A stretch of DNA of 29,137 bases from Lautropia sp. SCN 70-15 (GTDB taxonomy: Bacteria; Pseudomonadota; Gammaproteobacteria; Burkholderiales; Burkholderiaceae_E): positions 1 to 29,137 of the forward strand of contig MEEC01000012.1 in assembly GCA_001724315.1 (NCBI GenBank). Reading direction: 5' to 3'. Shown here one piece after another: positions 1 to 8,341 of this stretch. The notes under the pieces are model-generated. The model was given only the letters and a program-made list of their open reading frames with translations. It searched no databases and had not been told where the DNA came from. Position 1 is the first letter of the stretch. Each line of letters opens with the position of its first letter. A program made the translations under genes and the position numbers.

Positions 1-1867
1 CGTCTACGTTGGCCGGCCGCAGTTCGTCGAACCGGTGCTCGCGCGCGGCGCGCGCCGTGGCTTCTCCGACGATGATCGGCACCTCGTAGCGCTTGGTCAA
101 GCTTTCCATGCGCGAGGCCAGGTTCACCGCGTCGCCCAGCGCCGTGTAGGTGCGCCGCACCGCGGAGCCCATGTCGCCCACGCGGGCCAGCCCGGTGTTC
201 ACGCCGATGCCGATGACCAGCGGCGGCAGCCCGCGCATCACGAAGTCGGCCGACAGTCGGCGAGCCTCTTCCTGCATCGCGATCGCGGCATCGACCGCGT
301 GGTCGGCGTGCTTCGGGTCGTCCAGCGGCGCGCCCCAGAAGGCCATCACCGCGTCGCCGATGTACTTGTCCACCGTGCCGCCGTAGCGGTGGATCACGTT
401 GGTCAGGCCGGTGAAGACCGTGTTCAGGTAGTCGCGCAGCGCGGCCGGGTCCATCGACTCGGCCATCCGGGTGAAGCCGCGGATGTCGGCAAACAGGATG
501 CTGAGCTCCGCGTTGCGGCTCTCCTTCATGCGCCAGTGCACCGGGTCGCGCGCCATCTGCTCGACCAGCGCCGGCGACAGGTACTCGCCGAACAGCCGAA
601 CCACCGCGCGGCGCGCCCGGCCTTCGGCCAGGTAGCCGAAGAGGAGGTTGAACACCGCCAGCGCCAGCACCGCGGCCACCGGTGCGGCCACCGGGAGGAT
701 CAGGTCGAGATTGGAGTAGGCGATCGCGTTGCCGCCCACGATGGTGAGCAGGGCCAGCAGGCAGGCCAGCGCGGTGCCGACCGGCCCCAGCGCCGGCAGC
801 AGCGCAGCCAGCCCGCCGCCCACCAGCAGCGAGGCGGCTGCGCCCGCGCTGCCGGCATCGGCCGGTCGGCGCTTGATGCGGCCGTCCAGCGCGCCGGCCA
901 GCAAGGAGGCGTGCACCTCCACGCCGGGGAAGACCTCGCTGACCGGCGTGGCCCGCAGGTCGGTCAGGCCGGGAGCGCTGGTGCCGACCAGCACGATGCG
1001 GTCGCGCATCAGGGACCAGTCCACGTTGCCGGCCAGCACCTCCGAGGCCGACAGGTAGCGGAAGCGCCCGCCCTGCGGCCCGCCGGATCCCGCGAAGGGC
1101 ACCATGGCGGTGTAGCCGAAGGACACCGGGATCGTCACGTCGGCGCGCTTGCCGTGCACCCGCAGGGTCTCGGGGCCGGCGGCCAGCGCGGCCGAGCCGA
1201 GGTACTGCCGCAGCACCGCCAGCGCGAAGGACTCGTTGACCGCGTTGCCGTGCGCCGCCAGCAGCGGCAGCGCGCGCACCGTGCCGTCGATGTCGATGCC
1301 GGCGCCGATGAAGGAATTGAAGAAGCCCTGCGCGGCGGCCGCTTCGGCCAGTTCGGGCAGGTTGCTGCCGTAGCCGTCGGTGTGGATCAGCTCCAGGCCG
1401 AGCGCCGAGGCGGCTTCGCGCTCGAAGGCCGGCGCCGGCAGCACGCCGGTGCGCCGGCCGCCGCGGTCGCTGGTCAGGTAGTAGCCGAGCACGGTGGGCC
1501 GGTTGCGCAGGGACTCGGCCAGCCGGCGATCGCCGTCGCCCTCGCGCTGGGGTTCGGCGAACAGGGTGTCGAAGCCCACGACCGCCGGGCGGCCCTTCTC
1601 GAAGACCGCATCGACCAGTTGCGCCACCCGCTCGCGCGGCCAGGGCCAGCGGCCCTCCTCGGCGAGGCTGCGCTCGTCGATGTCGACGATCACGATGCGC
1701 GGATCGGGCGTGGGCCGGATCAGGGCCTGGCGGCCGTCGTAGAGCTGCCGGTCGACCGCGGCCAGGGTCGGCATGGCGCGCCAGCCCAGGTCGTGCGCGA
1801 TCGCAACGATGACGATCGCGAGCCCGGCCAGGGCTCGGAGCAGGCGGGATCGCTGCAGCGCCGTCAT
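1..1867 (-). CDS. CHASE2-domain class III adenylate cyclase (3' end outside window)
   Basis: Membrane-bound nucleotide cyclase, predicted to make cAMP. The visible 622 residues begin at an ATG (1865-1867). A short hydrophobic N-terminal segment (about residues 9-22) is followed by a periplasmic CHASE2 sensor domain (to about 335), with the typical DPRIVIVDIDERSL start and a VLVGTSAPGLTD stretch. Three transmembrane helices lie at about 340-412, then the cyclase domain. Metal-binding aspartates are in FADIRGF (Asp461) and YIGDAVM (Asp505). The base-selecting positions look like Lys501 and Thr575 (in YTALGDAVN); the Lys/Thr pair is known from cyanobacterial CHASE-type adenylate cyclases, so ATP rather than GTP is the inferred substrate. 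The start lies 14 bp after the stop of the FHA gene, so the two are probably co-transcribed. The stop codon is beyond the left edge. Confidence 0.9.
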   Translation of the reverse strand, partial: MTALQRSRLLRALAGLAIVIVAIAHDLGWRAMPTLAAVDRQLYDGRQALIRPTPDPRIVIVDIDERSLAEEGRWPWPRERVAQLVDAVFEKGRPAVVGFDTLFAEPQREGDGDRRLAESLRNRPTVLGYYLTSDRGGRRTGVLPAPAFEREAASALGLELIHTDGYGSNLPELAEAAAAQGFFNSFIGAGIDIDGTVRALPLLAAHGNAVNESFALAVLRQYLGSAALAAGPETLRVHGKRADVTIPVSFGYTAMVPFAGSGGPQGGRFRYLSASEVLAGNVDWSLMRDRIVLVGTSAPGLTDLRATPVSEVFPGVEVHASLLAGALDGRIKRRPADAGSAGAAASLLVGGGLAALLPALGPVGTALACLLALLTIVGGNAIAYSNLDLILPVAAPVAAVLALAVFNLLFGYLAEGRARRAVVRLFGEYLSPALVEQMARDPVHWRMKESRNAELSILFADIRGFTRMAESMDPAALRDYLNTVFTGLTNVIHRYGGTVDKYIGDAVMAFWGAPLDDPKHADHAVDAAIAMQEEARRLSADFVMRGLPPLVIGIGVNTGLARVGDMGSAVRRTYTALGDAVNLASRMESLTKRYEVPIIVGEATARAAREHRFDELRPANVD

Positions 1868-1881
1868 CGCGGGCGCAGGGC

Positions 1882-2754
1882 TCAGGCGCCGAGCCTGAAG
1901 CGCAGCATCGTGCCGGCCAGCTCGATCAGGTCGCCGTCGGCCAGCCGGTGCGCGGTCAGGCCGATCGGCTCGCCGTTGACCTGCGGGAAGGTCAGGCCTT
2001 CGAGGTGGGTGATGAAGTAGCCGCCCTTGCGCCGGGAGATCACCGCCACCTGCCCGGCGAGCCCGCCCACGCGGCTGATCGCCCGGTCGATGGCATGGGT
2101 CTGGCCGCTCTGCGGGCCGCTCAGGTAGACCACGTGGGCCGGCAGCGCCGGGTCGGCGTCGGCCGCGGCCAGCGGGTCGGCGGCGGGCTGGCCGCCGCGG
2201 CGGCCGGATGCGTCGGTCAGGCCGGACGGCCCGCCGGAGGAACCGGTCGCGGCACCGGCGGAACCAGTCGCGGCCCCCCCCGATCCGGCGAGGGAGCCGG
2301 CCGATCCCGCGGACCCGGCGAGCCCGGTGGGCGCGTCGCCGTCCGGGGCGCCGGCGTGGGCGAGAGTGCCGTGGCTGCCCGGCTCGGCGCCGGCCGCGTC
2401 CCCGCCGGCGGCGCCGTTGCGGGCCGCCTCGAAGCGCAGGCGGTAGATGCCGATGTCGACCACGTCGCCGTCGACCAGGGTGCGTTGCTGGATGGGCAGG
2501 CCGTTGACCAGCGTGCCGTTGCGGCTGCCCAGGTCGTGGACGACCACCTCGCCGTTGCGCACGCGAACCAGCGCGTGCTCGCCGCTCACCGTGAGGTCGT
2601 CGAGTTGGACGTCGTTATAGGGGCGCCGGCCGATCGACAGCATGTTGCCGGCGATCGGAACCAGGCGCAGCTCGACCGCGCCGGCGGCGAGAAAGAGGCG
2701 CAGCGCCGGAACGAGTCCGCGCGGCGAAGATCCTGGCAATCCTGAGTCAGACAC
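1882..2754 (-). CDS. Protein with two FHA domains
   Basis: Likely a cytoplasmic phosphothreonine-binding or protein-docking factor, 290 aa from a GTG at 2754. The N-terminal FHA domain (about residues 28-105) has the signature Gly42-Arg43, SGEH (57-60) and SRNGTLVNG. A flexible linker of about 75 residues, almost only Gly, Ala, Ser and Pro, leads to a second, degenerate FHA fold at the C-terminus (ISRVGG, FPQVNGEPI, LADGDLIEL) that lacks a clear Ser-x-x-His. The start is uncertain: another in-frame GTG lies at 2811 and neither has a good ribosome site. The gene directly precedes the CHASE2 cyclase with a 14-bp gap, which suggests that it works with that signalling enzyme. That pairing is inference from context. 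Confidence 0.82.
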   Translation of the reverse strand: MSDSGLPGSSPRGLVPALRLFLAAGAVELRLVPIAGNMLSIGRRPYNDVQLDDLTVSGEHALVRVRNGEVVVHDLGSRNGTLVNGLPIQQRTLVDGDVVDIGIYRLRFEAARNGAAGGDAAGAEPGSHGTLAHAGAPDGDAPTGLAGSAGSAGSLAGSGGAATGSAGAATGSSGGPSGLTDASGRRGGQPAADPLAAADADPALPAHVVYLSGPQSGQTHAIDRAISRVGGLAGQVAVISRRKGGYFITHLEGLTFPQVNGEPIGLTAHRLADGDLIELAGTMLRFRLGA

Positions 2755-2841
2755 GGGTGGCCTGCGGCGAGGGGAATCGACGATTCCGCAAAGCCTACCG
2801 GCAGGCGCCACCGGGCCGCAGGAACTTTGTCATGAACGGCC

Positions 2842-2871
2842 GCGGGCTGCCGCCGGGCGGCGGCTGCCCGC
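2842..2871 (-). terminator. Long GC-rich hairpin after terC
   Basis: GCGGGC (2842-2847) pairs with GCCCGC (2866-2871), and GCCGCC with GGCGGC inside, leaving one mismatch and a short loop. It starts 10 bp after the terC stop codon in the direction of transcription. No T-run follows, so it may be only a weak terminator or an mRNA 3' stabiliser. Confidence 0.35.
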
Positions 2872-2880
2872 AACCGTTGG

Positions 2881-3600
2881 TCAGTGCGCGGCGTCGGGCG
2901 CCTTGCGGCGCCGATTCAGCGCCATGCCCCAGACCACGACCAGCAGCGCGCCCGCGGCGGAGACCGCGTACTTGAGCGTGGACGAGGGCTCGCCGATCTG
3001 CCCCACCGCCACCGGGTCGGTGATCATCATGCCGCCGGCGATCCAGCCCAGCAGCGCGCCGCCGGCGGTGACCACCAGCGGATAGCGCTCGATGAGCTTG
3101 AGCACCAGGGTGCTGCCCCAGACGATCAGCGGGATGCTGACCAGCAGGCCGAAGATCACCAGCCCGAGCTGGTGATCGGGGTCGGCCTGGTTGGCCGCGC
3201 CTGCAATGGCGATCACGTTGTCGAAGCTCATGACCAGGTCGGCGATGATGATCGTCTTGATGGCCGCGAACAGCGTGCTGCCGCCTTCCAGGTTGCCGTG
3301 GGCGTCTTCGTCGCCTGGCGCCACCAGCTTGATGCCGATCCAGATCAGCAGCGCGCCGCCGATCAGCTTGAGGAAAGGCACCTGCAGCAGGGTGACCGCG
3401 AACGCGATCAGGATCACCCGAAGGATGATCGCGCCGGCCGTGCCCCAGAGGATGCCCTTCATCTTCTGGTGCTGCGGCAGGTTGCGGCAGGCCAGCGCGA
3501 TCACGACCGCGTTGTCGCCGCCCAGCAGGATGTCGATCAGGATGATCTGGAAGACCGCGCCCCAGTGGAGCGTGGTCAGGAACTCGATCGCGGATTCCAT
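2881..3600 (-). CDS. TerC/Alx-family membrane metal exporter
   Basis: Integral inner-membrane protein of 239 aa with about seven hydrophobic helices. Two family signatures are present: GGDNAVVIA (Asp29-Asn30) in the first helix and SFDNVIAIAG (Asp127-Asn128) in the middle; these acidic/amide pairs are thought to line a divalent-metal path. Members of this family (TerC, Alx, MeeF/MeeY, YjbE) are linked to Mn2+ export or to metalation of secreted enzymes; the exact substrate cannot be read from sequence. The ATG at 3600 lies 19 bp after the sucD stop, so the gene is probably read from the sucCD transcript. No yybP-ykoY manganese riboswitch was seen before it. The C-terminus is short and basic. 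Confidence 0.9.
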   Translation of the reverse strand: MESAIEFLTTLHWGAVFQIILIDILLGGDNAVVIALACRNLPQHQKMKGILWGTAGAIILRVILIAFAVTLLQVPFLKLIGGALLIWIGIKLVAPGDEDAHGNLEGGSTLFAAIKTIIIADLVMSFDNVIAIAGAANQADPDHQLGLVIFGLLVSIPLIVWGSTLVLKLIERYPLVVTAGGALLGWIAGGMMITDPVAVGQIGEPSSTLKYAVSAAGALLVVVWGMALNRRRKAPDAAH

Positions 3601-3619
3601 TGCTCGCTGCCCCCGCCCT

Positions 3620-4501
3620 TCAGAGCACGCTCTTCAGCAGCCGTGCCATCTCGGACGGATTGCGCGTCACCTTGATGCCGCAGGCTTCCATCACCTCGAG
3701 CTTGGCGTCGGCCGTGTCGGCGCCGCCGGAGATCAGCGCGCCGGCGTGGCCCATCCGCTTGCCCGGGGGCGCGGTCACGCCCGCGATGAACCCGACCACC
3801 GGCTTCTTCATGTTGTCCTTGATCCAGCGCGCCGCGTTGACCTCGTCGGGCCCGCCGATCTCGCCGATCATGATCACCGCATCGGTGTCGGGATCGTCGT
3901 TGAACATCTGCATGACGTCGATGTGCTTGAGGCCGTTGATCGGGTCGCCGCCGATGCCGACCGCCGAGGACTGGCCCAGGCCCAGCTCGGTGAGCTGCGC
4001 CACCGCCTCGTAGGTCAGCGTGCCCGAGCGCGACACCACGCCGATGCGGCCCTTGCGGTGGATGTGACCGGGCATGATGCCGATCTTGAGCTCGTCCGGC
4101 GTGATGACGCCGGGGCAGTTCGGCCCGAGCAGCAGGGTCTTGCTGTTCGCCTTGCGCATGCGGTCGCGCACCACGATCATGTCGCGCACCGGAATGCCCT
4201 CGGTGATGCAGATCACCAGGTCCAGCTCGGCGTCGACCGCCTCCTGGATGGCGGCGGCAGCGCCCGCCGGCGGCACGTAGATGACCGACACGGTGGCGCC
4301 GGTCTCGGCCTTGGCTTCCTTGACGCTGGCGTAGATCGGGATGCCCTCGAAGTCCTCGCCGGCCTTCTTCGGGTTCACGCCGGCCACGAAGCCGGCCTTG
4401 CCGTTGGCGTACTCGCGGCACATCCGCGTGTGGAACTGGCCGGTCTTGCCGGTGATTCCCTGCGTGATGACCTTGGTGTCCTTGTTGATCAGGATGCTCA
4501 T
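3620..4501 (-). CDS. sucD: Succinyl-CoA synthetase alpha subunit
   Basis: Alpha subunit (293 aa) of the TCA-cycle enzyme that converts succinyl-CoA, phosphate and NDP to succinate, CoA and NTP. The N-terminal CoA-binding Rossmann domain starts SILINKDTKVITQGITG, and the ligase domain carries GPNCPGVI. The catalytic phosphohistidine is His252 in GKRMGHAGALISGG. Length and sequence are normal. It follows sucC with a 16-bp gap, and terC follows 19 bp later, so sucC-sucD-terC form one operon. The two subunits act as a heteromer in the cytoplasm. Confidence 0.98.
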   Translation of the reverse strand: MSILINKDTKVITQGITGKTGQFHTRMCREYANGKAGFVAGVNPKKAGEDFEGIPIYASVKEAKAETGATVSVIYVPPAGAAAAIQEAVDAELDLVICITEGIPVRDMIVVRDRMRKANSKTLLLGPNCPGVITPDELKIGIMPGHIHRKGRIGVVSRSGTLTYEAVAQLTELGLGQSSAVGIGGDPINGLKHIDVMQMFNDDPDTDAVIMIGEIGGPDEVNAARWIKDNMKKPVVGFIAGVTAPPGKRMGHAGALISGGADTADAKLEVMEACGIKVTRNPSEMARLLKSVL

Positions 4502-4517
4502 CGGGTGATCCTCGTTG

Positions 4518-5684
4518 TCATTTGCCGGCCGCGGCGGCCACGACCTTCTGGGCGGCTTCGGCCATGGTGTCGGCCGCGATGATCGGCAGGCCCGACTCGG
4601 CCAGCATCTTCTTGCCCTGCTCTTCGTTCGTGCCCTTCATGCGCACGACCAGCGGCACCTTCAGGCCCACCGCCTTGCTCGCCGCGATCACGCCCTCGGC
4701 GATGACGTCGCAGCGCATGATGCCGCCGAAGATGTTGACGAGGATCGCCTTCAGGTTCGGGTTGCGCAGCATGATCTTGAAGGCCTCGGTGACCTTCTCG
4801 GTGGTGGCGCCGCCGCCCACGTCGAGGAAGTTGGCCGGTTCGCCGCCGAACAGCTTGATGGTGTCCATCGTGGCCATGGCCAGGCCGGCGCCGTTGACCA
4901 GGCAGCCGATGTTGCCGTCGAGCTGGATGTAGGCCAGGTCGAACTTGCTGGCCTCGATCTCGGCAGGGTCTTCCTCGTCGAGGTCGCGCAACTCGACGAT
5001 CTCGGGGTGGCGGAACAGCGCGTTGGCGTCGAAGTTCAGCTTGGCGTCGAGCGCCACGACCTTGCCGTCGCCGGTCAGGATCAGCGGATTGATCTCGGCG
5101 AGCGAGGCGTCGGTGTCCCAGAAGGCCTTGTACAGGCCGTGCAGCACGGTGCGGGCCTGGGGCAGGCTGGCGGCCGGGATGCCGATCTTCGTGGCGATGT
5201 CGTCGCATTCGGCGTCGGTGAGCCCGTTGGCCGGGTCGATGAAGACCTTGTGCAGCAGCTCCGGGGTCTTCTCGGCGACTTCCTCGATGTCCATGCCGCC
5301 TTCGCTCGAGGCCATCAGCGCGACGCGCTGCGTGACGCGATCGACGACCAGGCCGACATAGAGTTCCTTCTTGATGTCGGCGCCTTCCTCGATCAGCAGG
5401 CGGCGCACCTTCTGGCCCTCGGGCCCGGTCTGGTGGGTGACCAGTTGCATGCCGAGGATCTCGCCGGAGAGCTTGCGCACCTCGTCGACCGAGCGGGCCA
5501 GCTTGACACCGCCGCCCTTGCCGCGGCCACCCGCGTGGATCTGCGCCTTGACGACCCAGACCGGACCGCCGAGGGTCTCGGCGGCCTTGACCGCCTCGTC
5601 GACCGAGAAGCACGGGATGCCGCGCGGCACGGCCACGCCGTACTTCTTCAGGATCTCCTTGCCCTGGTATTCATGGATCTTCAC
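4518..5684 (-). CDS. sucC: Succinyl-CoA synthetase beta subunit
   Basis: Beta subunit of succinyl-CoA synthetase, 388 aa. It starts with VKIHEYQGKEILKKYG, the family's usual N-terminus (ATP-grasp domain), so I set the start at the GTG 5682-5684, which has a GGGGGA ribosome site 6 nt upstream; a longer frame to 5939 is open only because of high GC. Typical stretches include AGGRGKGGGVKLARS, the metal-binding INPL of the ATP-grasp and the C-terminal GGIMRCDVIA. ATP or GTP preference cannot be told by eye. It is first in the sucC-sucD-terC operon; the 393-bp gap upstream must carry its promoter and leader. Confidence 0.97.
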   Translation of the reverse strand: MKIHEYQGKEILKKYGVAVPRGIPCFSVDEAVKAAETLGGPVWVVKAQIHAGGRGKGGGVKLARSVDEVRKLSGEILGMQLVTHQTGPEGQKVRRLLIEEGADIKKELYVGLVVDRVTQRVALMASSEGGMDIEEVAEKTPELLHKVFIDPANGLTDAECDDIATKIGIPAASLPQARTVLHGLYKAFWDTDASLAEINPLILTGDGKVVALDAKLNFDANALFRHPEIVELRDLDEEDPAEIEASKFDLAYIQLDGNIGCLVNGAGLAMATMDTIKLFGGEPANFLDVGGGATTEKVTEAFKIMLRNPNLKAILVNIFGGIMRCDVIAEGVIAASKAVGLKVPLVVRMKGTNEEQGKKMLAESGLPIIAADTMAEAAQKVVAAAAGK

Positions 5685-6077
5685 GAGTGTTCCCCCATCG
5701 AGACTTGGGTTTCTTCTGCGGGTACGGAACCGGCCTGGGCGGGCCGGCGCCACTGCGGGTAATGAAGGGTGAGCCCGGCCACGGGATTCCGGCAGCCCCG
5801 CGCGCGGCGACAAGCACTCGGGCGCACCACACGGGTGCGCATCGGCTCGCGGGACGCTGACGGTTCGGCCAGGGGCATTCTCGGGCGTTGTCGCTCGGCG
5901 GATCCGGCCTCGGGGCCGGATCGCGGGATCGCCGGGCATTGAACCCCGGCGGAAAAGCTTTGGAGTTTAGCACGCAGCCCATGGCACGCTGCGCCGCACC
6001 AATCGGCTCGGGCCACGCCCCGGAGAACCCGGAGAACCCCGGGAAGGTCCGGGGAGACCAGGGGGGCGCGGTGCGGT
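5685..6077. other. Gap between recX and sucC with stable hairpins
   Basis: No convincing gene is visible in these 393 bp. It holds three possible structures. GCGCACC (5822-5828) pairs with GGTGCGC (5834-5840). A perfect 9-bp stem, GATCCGGCC/GGCCGGATC, lies at 5901-5922 with loop TCGG. A larger imperfect palindrome, CCCCGGA (6018-6024) to TCCGGGG (6048-6054), lies just after recX and may end that operon. On the minus strand TAAACT at 5970-5965 could be a -10 element for sucC, but no matching -35 was found. If that promoter is real, the first two hairpins would be in a long sucC leader RNA. Confidence 0.4.
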
Positions 6078-6587
6078 TCAGGGGTCGGACAAATCGTCCG
6101 GCAAGTCAGGCTCGTCGGGCTCCGCCCGGCCGCCGACCACGCGGCGGACGACATCGCCCCGGAAGCCGCGGGCCATCAGAAAGCGGATCTGGCGCGCCCG
6201 GGCCTGCGGCGAGTCCGGCGGCTCGCCGAAACGCCGCTCCCAGAGCGCTCGGGCCCGCGCCAGCTCGGTCTGCTCGAGCGAGGCCACCTGGCGCTCGACG
6301 AGGGCCGGCTCGAGCGCATGTGAACGAAGCTCGTGCCGGATGACCGCCGAACCGAAGCGCTCGGCCTTTCGGTAGACCAGCGACTCGGCGAAGCGCTGGT
6401 TGGAAAGCAGCCGGGCCGCTTCGAGTTCGTCCAGGACCTTGTCGAGCTCCTCGGGGGATTCGGCATGCGGCGCGAGCTTGCGCTGCAATTCGAGCCGGCT
6501 GTGCTCGCGCCGGGACAGGAAACGCAGCGCCCGGCCCTTCAGCGAGAGTTGCGGGCGCTTGCGTCTGGAGGTGGCGGACGCTTCCAC
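6078..6587 (-). CDS. recX: RecA regulator RecX
   Basis: RecX binds RecA filaments and restrains RecA ATPase and strand exchange. The 169-aa protein is made of three-helix RecX repeats; recognisable parts are GRALRFLSRREHSRLEL near the N-terminus, LDELEAARLLSNQRFAESLV in the middle and RARQIRFLMARGF near the end. The start is a GTG at 6587 that lies 16 bp after the recA stop, so the gene is in the recA operon and should share its SOS control. The acidic C-terminus (EPDEPDLPDDLSDP) is an extension beyond the core. The frame and family are clear; only the exact start is open. Confidence 0.93.
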   Translation of the reverse strand: MEASATSRRKRPQLSLKGRALRFLSRREHSRLELQRKLAPHAESPEELDKVLDELEAARLLSNQRFAESLVYRKAERFGSAVIRHELRSHALEPALVERQVASLEQTELARARALWERRFGEPPDSPQARARQIRFLMARGFRGDVVRRVVGGRAEPDEPDLPDDLSDP

Positions 6588-6603
6588 CTGGCCTGCTCGG
6601 CCC

Positions 6604-7656
6604 TCAGGCCGCCTGCTCGGCCGTGCCGCGCCCGGCGACGCCGAAGTGCTCGCGCACCCGGTTCTCGATTTCCAGCGCCATGTCCGGATGCTCGCGCAGG
6701 AACTCGCGGGCGTTGTCCTTGCCCTGGCCGATGCGCTCGCCCTTGTAGCTGTACCAGGCGCCGCTCTTCTCGACGATGTTGCAGGCCACGCCGAGGTCGA
6801 TGACCTCGCCCTGGCGCGAGATGCCCTCGCCGTAGAGGATGTCGAACTCGGCCTGCTTGAACGGCGGCGCGACCTTGTTCTTGACCACCTTGACGCGGGT
6901 CTCGTTGCCGATGACCTCGTCGCCCTTCTTGATGGAGCCGGTGCGCCGGATGTCGAGCCGGACCGACGAGTAGAACTTGAGCGCGTTGCCCCCGGTGGTG
7001 GTCTCCGGGTTGCCGAACATGACCCCGATCTTCATGCGGATCTGGTTGATGAAGATGACCAGGCAGTTCGTGCGCTTGATCGTGCCGGTGAGCTTGCGCA
7101 GCGCCTGCGACATGAGGCGCGCCTGCAGGCCGGGCAGCGAATCGCCCATTTCGCCTTCGATCTCGGCCTTGGGAGTGAGCGCCGCGACCGAGTCGATGAC
7201 GATCAGGTCGACCGACCCCGAGCGCACCAGCGCATCGGCGATTTCCAGGGCCTGCTCGCCGGTGTCGGGCTGGGAGATCAGCAGGTCCTCGAGCTGGACG
7301 CCGAGCTTGGAGGCGTACTGCACGTCGAGCGCGTGCTCGGCGTCGATGAAGGCGCAGGTGCCGCCCAGCTTCTGCATTTCGGCAATGACCTGCAGCGTGA
7401 GCGTGGTCTTGCCGGAAGACTCCGGACCGTAGATCTCAACGACCCGGCCGCGCGGCAGGCCGCCGACGCCCAGTGCGATGTCGAGCCCGAGCGAGCCGGT
7501 GGACACCACCTGGATGTCACGCTCGACCTCGGCGTCCGAGAACTTCATGACCGCGCCCTTGCCGAACTGCTTTTCGATCTGGGCCAGCGCGGCGCTCAGG
7601 GCCTTGCCGCGCTCGGTACGGGATTTGGCGTCGTTCATGTCGATGACTTTTTCCAT
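6604..7656 (-). CDS. recA: Recombinase RecA
   Basis: ATP-dependent strand-exchange protein and co-protease for LexA, 350 aa. Walker A is GPESSGKTT (residues 77-85); Walker B is LIVIDSVAAL. The L2 DNA-binding loop region carries FGNPETTTGGNALKFYSS, and the C-terminal domain is complete. I chose the ATG at 7656 because GAGGG lies 8 nt upstream; a second ATG at 7638 (MNDAKSRTERG) would give 344 aa. No intein is present. A promoter with a LexA box lies 40-70 bp upstream, and recX follows 16 bp after the stop, so SOS induction of both is expected. Confidence 0.98.
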   Translation of the reverse strand: MEKVIDMNDAKSRTERGKALSAALAQIEKQFGKGAVMKFSDAEVERDIQVVSTGSLGLDIALGVGGLPRGRVVEIYGPESSGKTTLTLQVIAEMQKLGGTCAFIDAEHALDVQYASKLGVQLEDLLISQPDTGEQALEIADALVRSGSVDLIVIDSVAALTPKAEIEGEMGDSLPGLQARLMSQALRKLTGTIKRTNCLVIFINQIRMKIGVMFGNPETTTGGNALKFYSSVRLDIRRTGSIKKGDEVIGNETRVKVVKNKVAPPFKQAEFDILYGEGISRQGEVIDLGVACNIVEKSGAWYSYKGERIGQGKDNAREFLREHPDMALEIENRVREHFGVAGRGTAEQAA

Positions 7657-7694
7657 TTGGCTGGCCCTCGTCCGGTTCGGGAATCGATGGCCGG

Positions 7695-7723
7695 ATTATT
7701 GCACAGCGATACTGTATAAACAA
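7695..7723 (-). promoter_or_regulatory. recA sigma70 promoter
   Basis: On the minus strand TTGTTT (7723-7718) and AATAAT (7700-7695) are separated by exactly 17 bp, giving a start of transcription near 7688 and a leader of about 32 nt before recA. The -35 box lies inside the LexA site, so LexA binding would block RNA polymerase. Confidence 0.7.
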
Positions 7724-7727
7724 TCAG
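7712..7727. promoter_or_regulatory. LexA (SOS) box of recA
   Basis: The plus strand reads CTGTATAAACAATCAG, which matches the LexA pattern CTGT-N8-ACAG in all but one of the eight conserved bases, with an AT-rich core. It overlaps the recA -35 element, the expected place for SOS repression. Confidence 0.8.
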
Positions 7728-7750
7728 TCCTTCGGCCTAGACCGAGGGAG

Positions 7751-8296
7751 TCAGGCCGCGCTCGCGCCGATCTCGGCCAGGCGCTCGCGGGCGCGCCGCA
7801 GCGCGTGCAGCGCCGCCCGGGCCCGCACCGTGCCACGATCGCCCGAGAACTGCACGGTCTCGGTCCGGGTCTCGACGTCGAGCGCCGACCAGCCGAAGCA
7901 GACCGTACCCACCGGCTTGCCGGGCACGGCTCCGCCGGGGCCGGCAATGCCGGTGATCGACAGCGCGAGCTGCGCGCGGCTGCGGGCCAGCGCGCCCTCG
8001 GCCATCTCGCCGGCCGCCTGCTCGCTGACCGCGCCGTGCGCCTTCAGCGTGTCGGCCGACACGCCCAGCAGGTCGGACTTCGCGGCATTGCTGTAGGTCA
8101 CGAAGCCGCGCTCGAACCAGTCGCTCGAGCCGCCGATCTCGGTCAGCGCCCGGCAGACCATGCCGCCGGTGCACGACTCGGCACAGGCGATGGTCCAGCC
8201 GCGCGCGCGCAGCGCGTGGCCCAGCGCCACCGCCGCCTCGAGCACCTCGTGCTCGAGGTCGGCGAGCGCCTCGTCGCGCAGTTTCGCTTCCGTCAT
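7751..8296 (-). CDS. pncC: Nicotinamide-nucleotide amidase (CinA C-terminal type)
   Basis: Stand-alone CinA C-terminal domain (181 aa) that deamidates NMN to nicotinic acid mononucleotide in pyridine-nucleotide salvage. Family signatures are ACAESCTGGMVCRALTEI near the N-terminus (catalytic Ser in ESCTGG), FVTYSNAAKSDLLGV, AHGAVSEQAAGEMAEGA and SITGIAGPGG, ending with KPVGTVCFGW. I favour the ATG at 8296, which has GGAGAGG upstream; a GTG at 8329 is the longer alternative. It follows pgpA by 45 bp and precedes recA; a G.U-containing hairpin at 7729-7750 after its stop may end transcription ahead of the recA promoter. Confidence 0.93.
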   Translation of the reverse strand: MTEAKLRDEALADLEHEVLEAAVALGHALRARGWTIACAESCTGGMVCRALTEIGGSSDWFERGFVTYSNAAKSDLLGVSADTLKAHGAVSEQAAGEMAEGALARSRAQLALSITGIAGPGGAVPGKPVGTVCFGWSALDVETRTETVQFSGDRGTVRARAALHALRRARERLAEIGASAA

Positions 8297-8341
8297 CCGC
8301 CTCTCCGCCTCATTTCCTGAATCCTGCACCGCCCGCCGACT

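Noticed and set aside
35..2020. A 661-codon open frame on the plus strand
   Set aside because: It lies opposite the CHASE2 cyclase and encodes an Arg/Gln/His/Val-rich low-complexity protein, typical of an antisense frame in GC-rich DNA.
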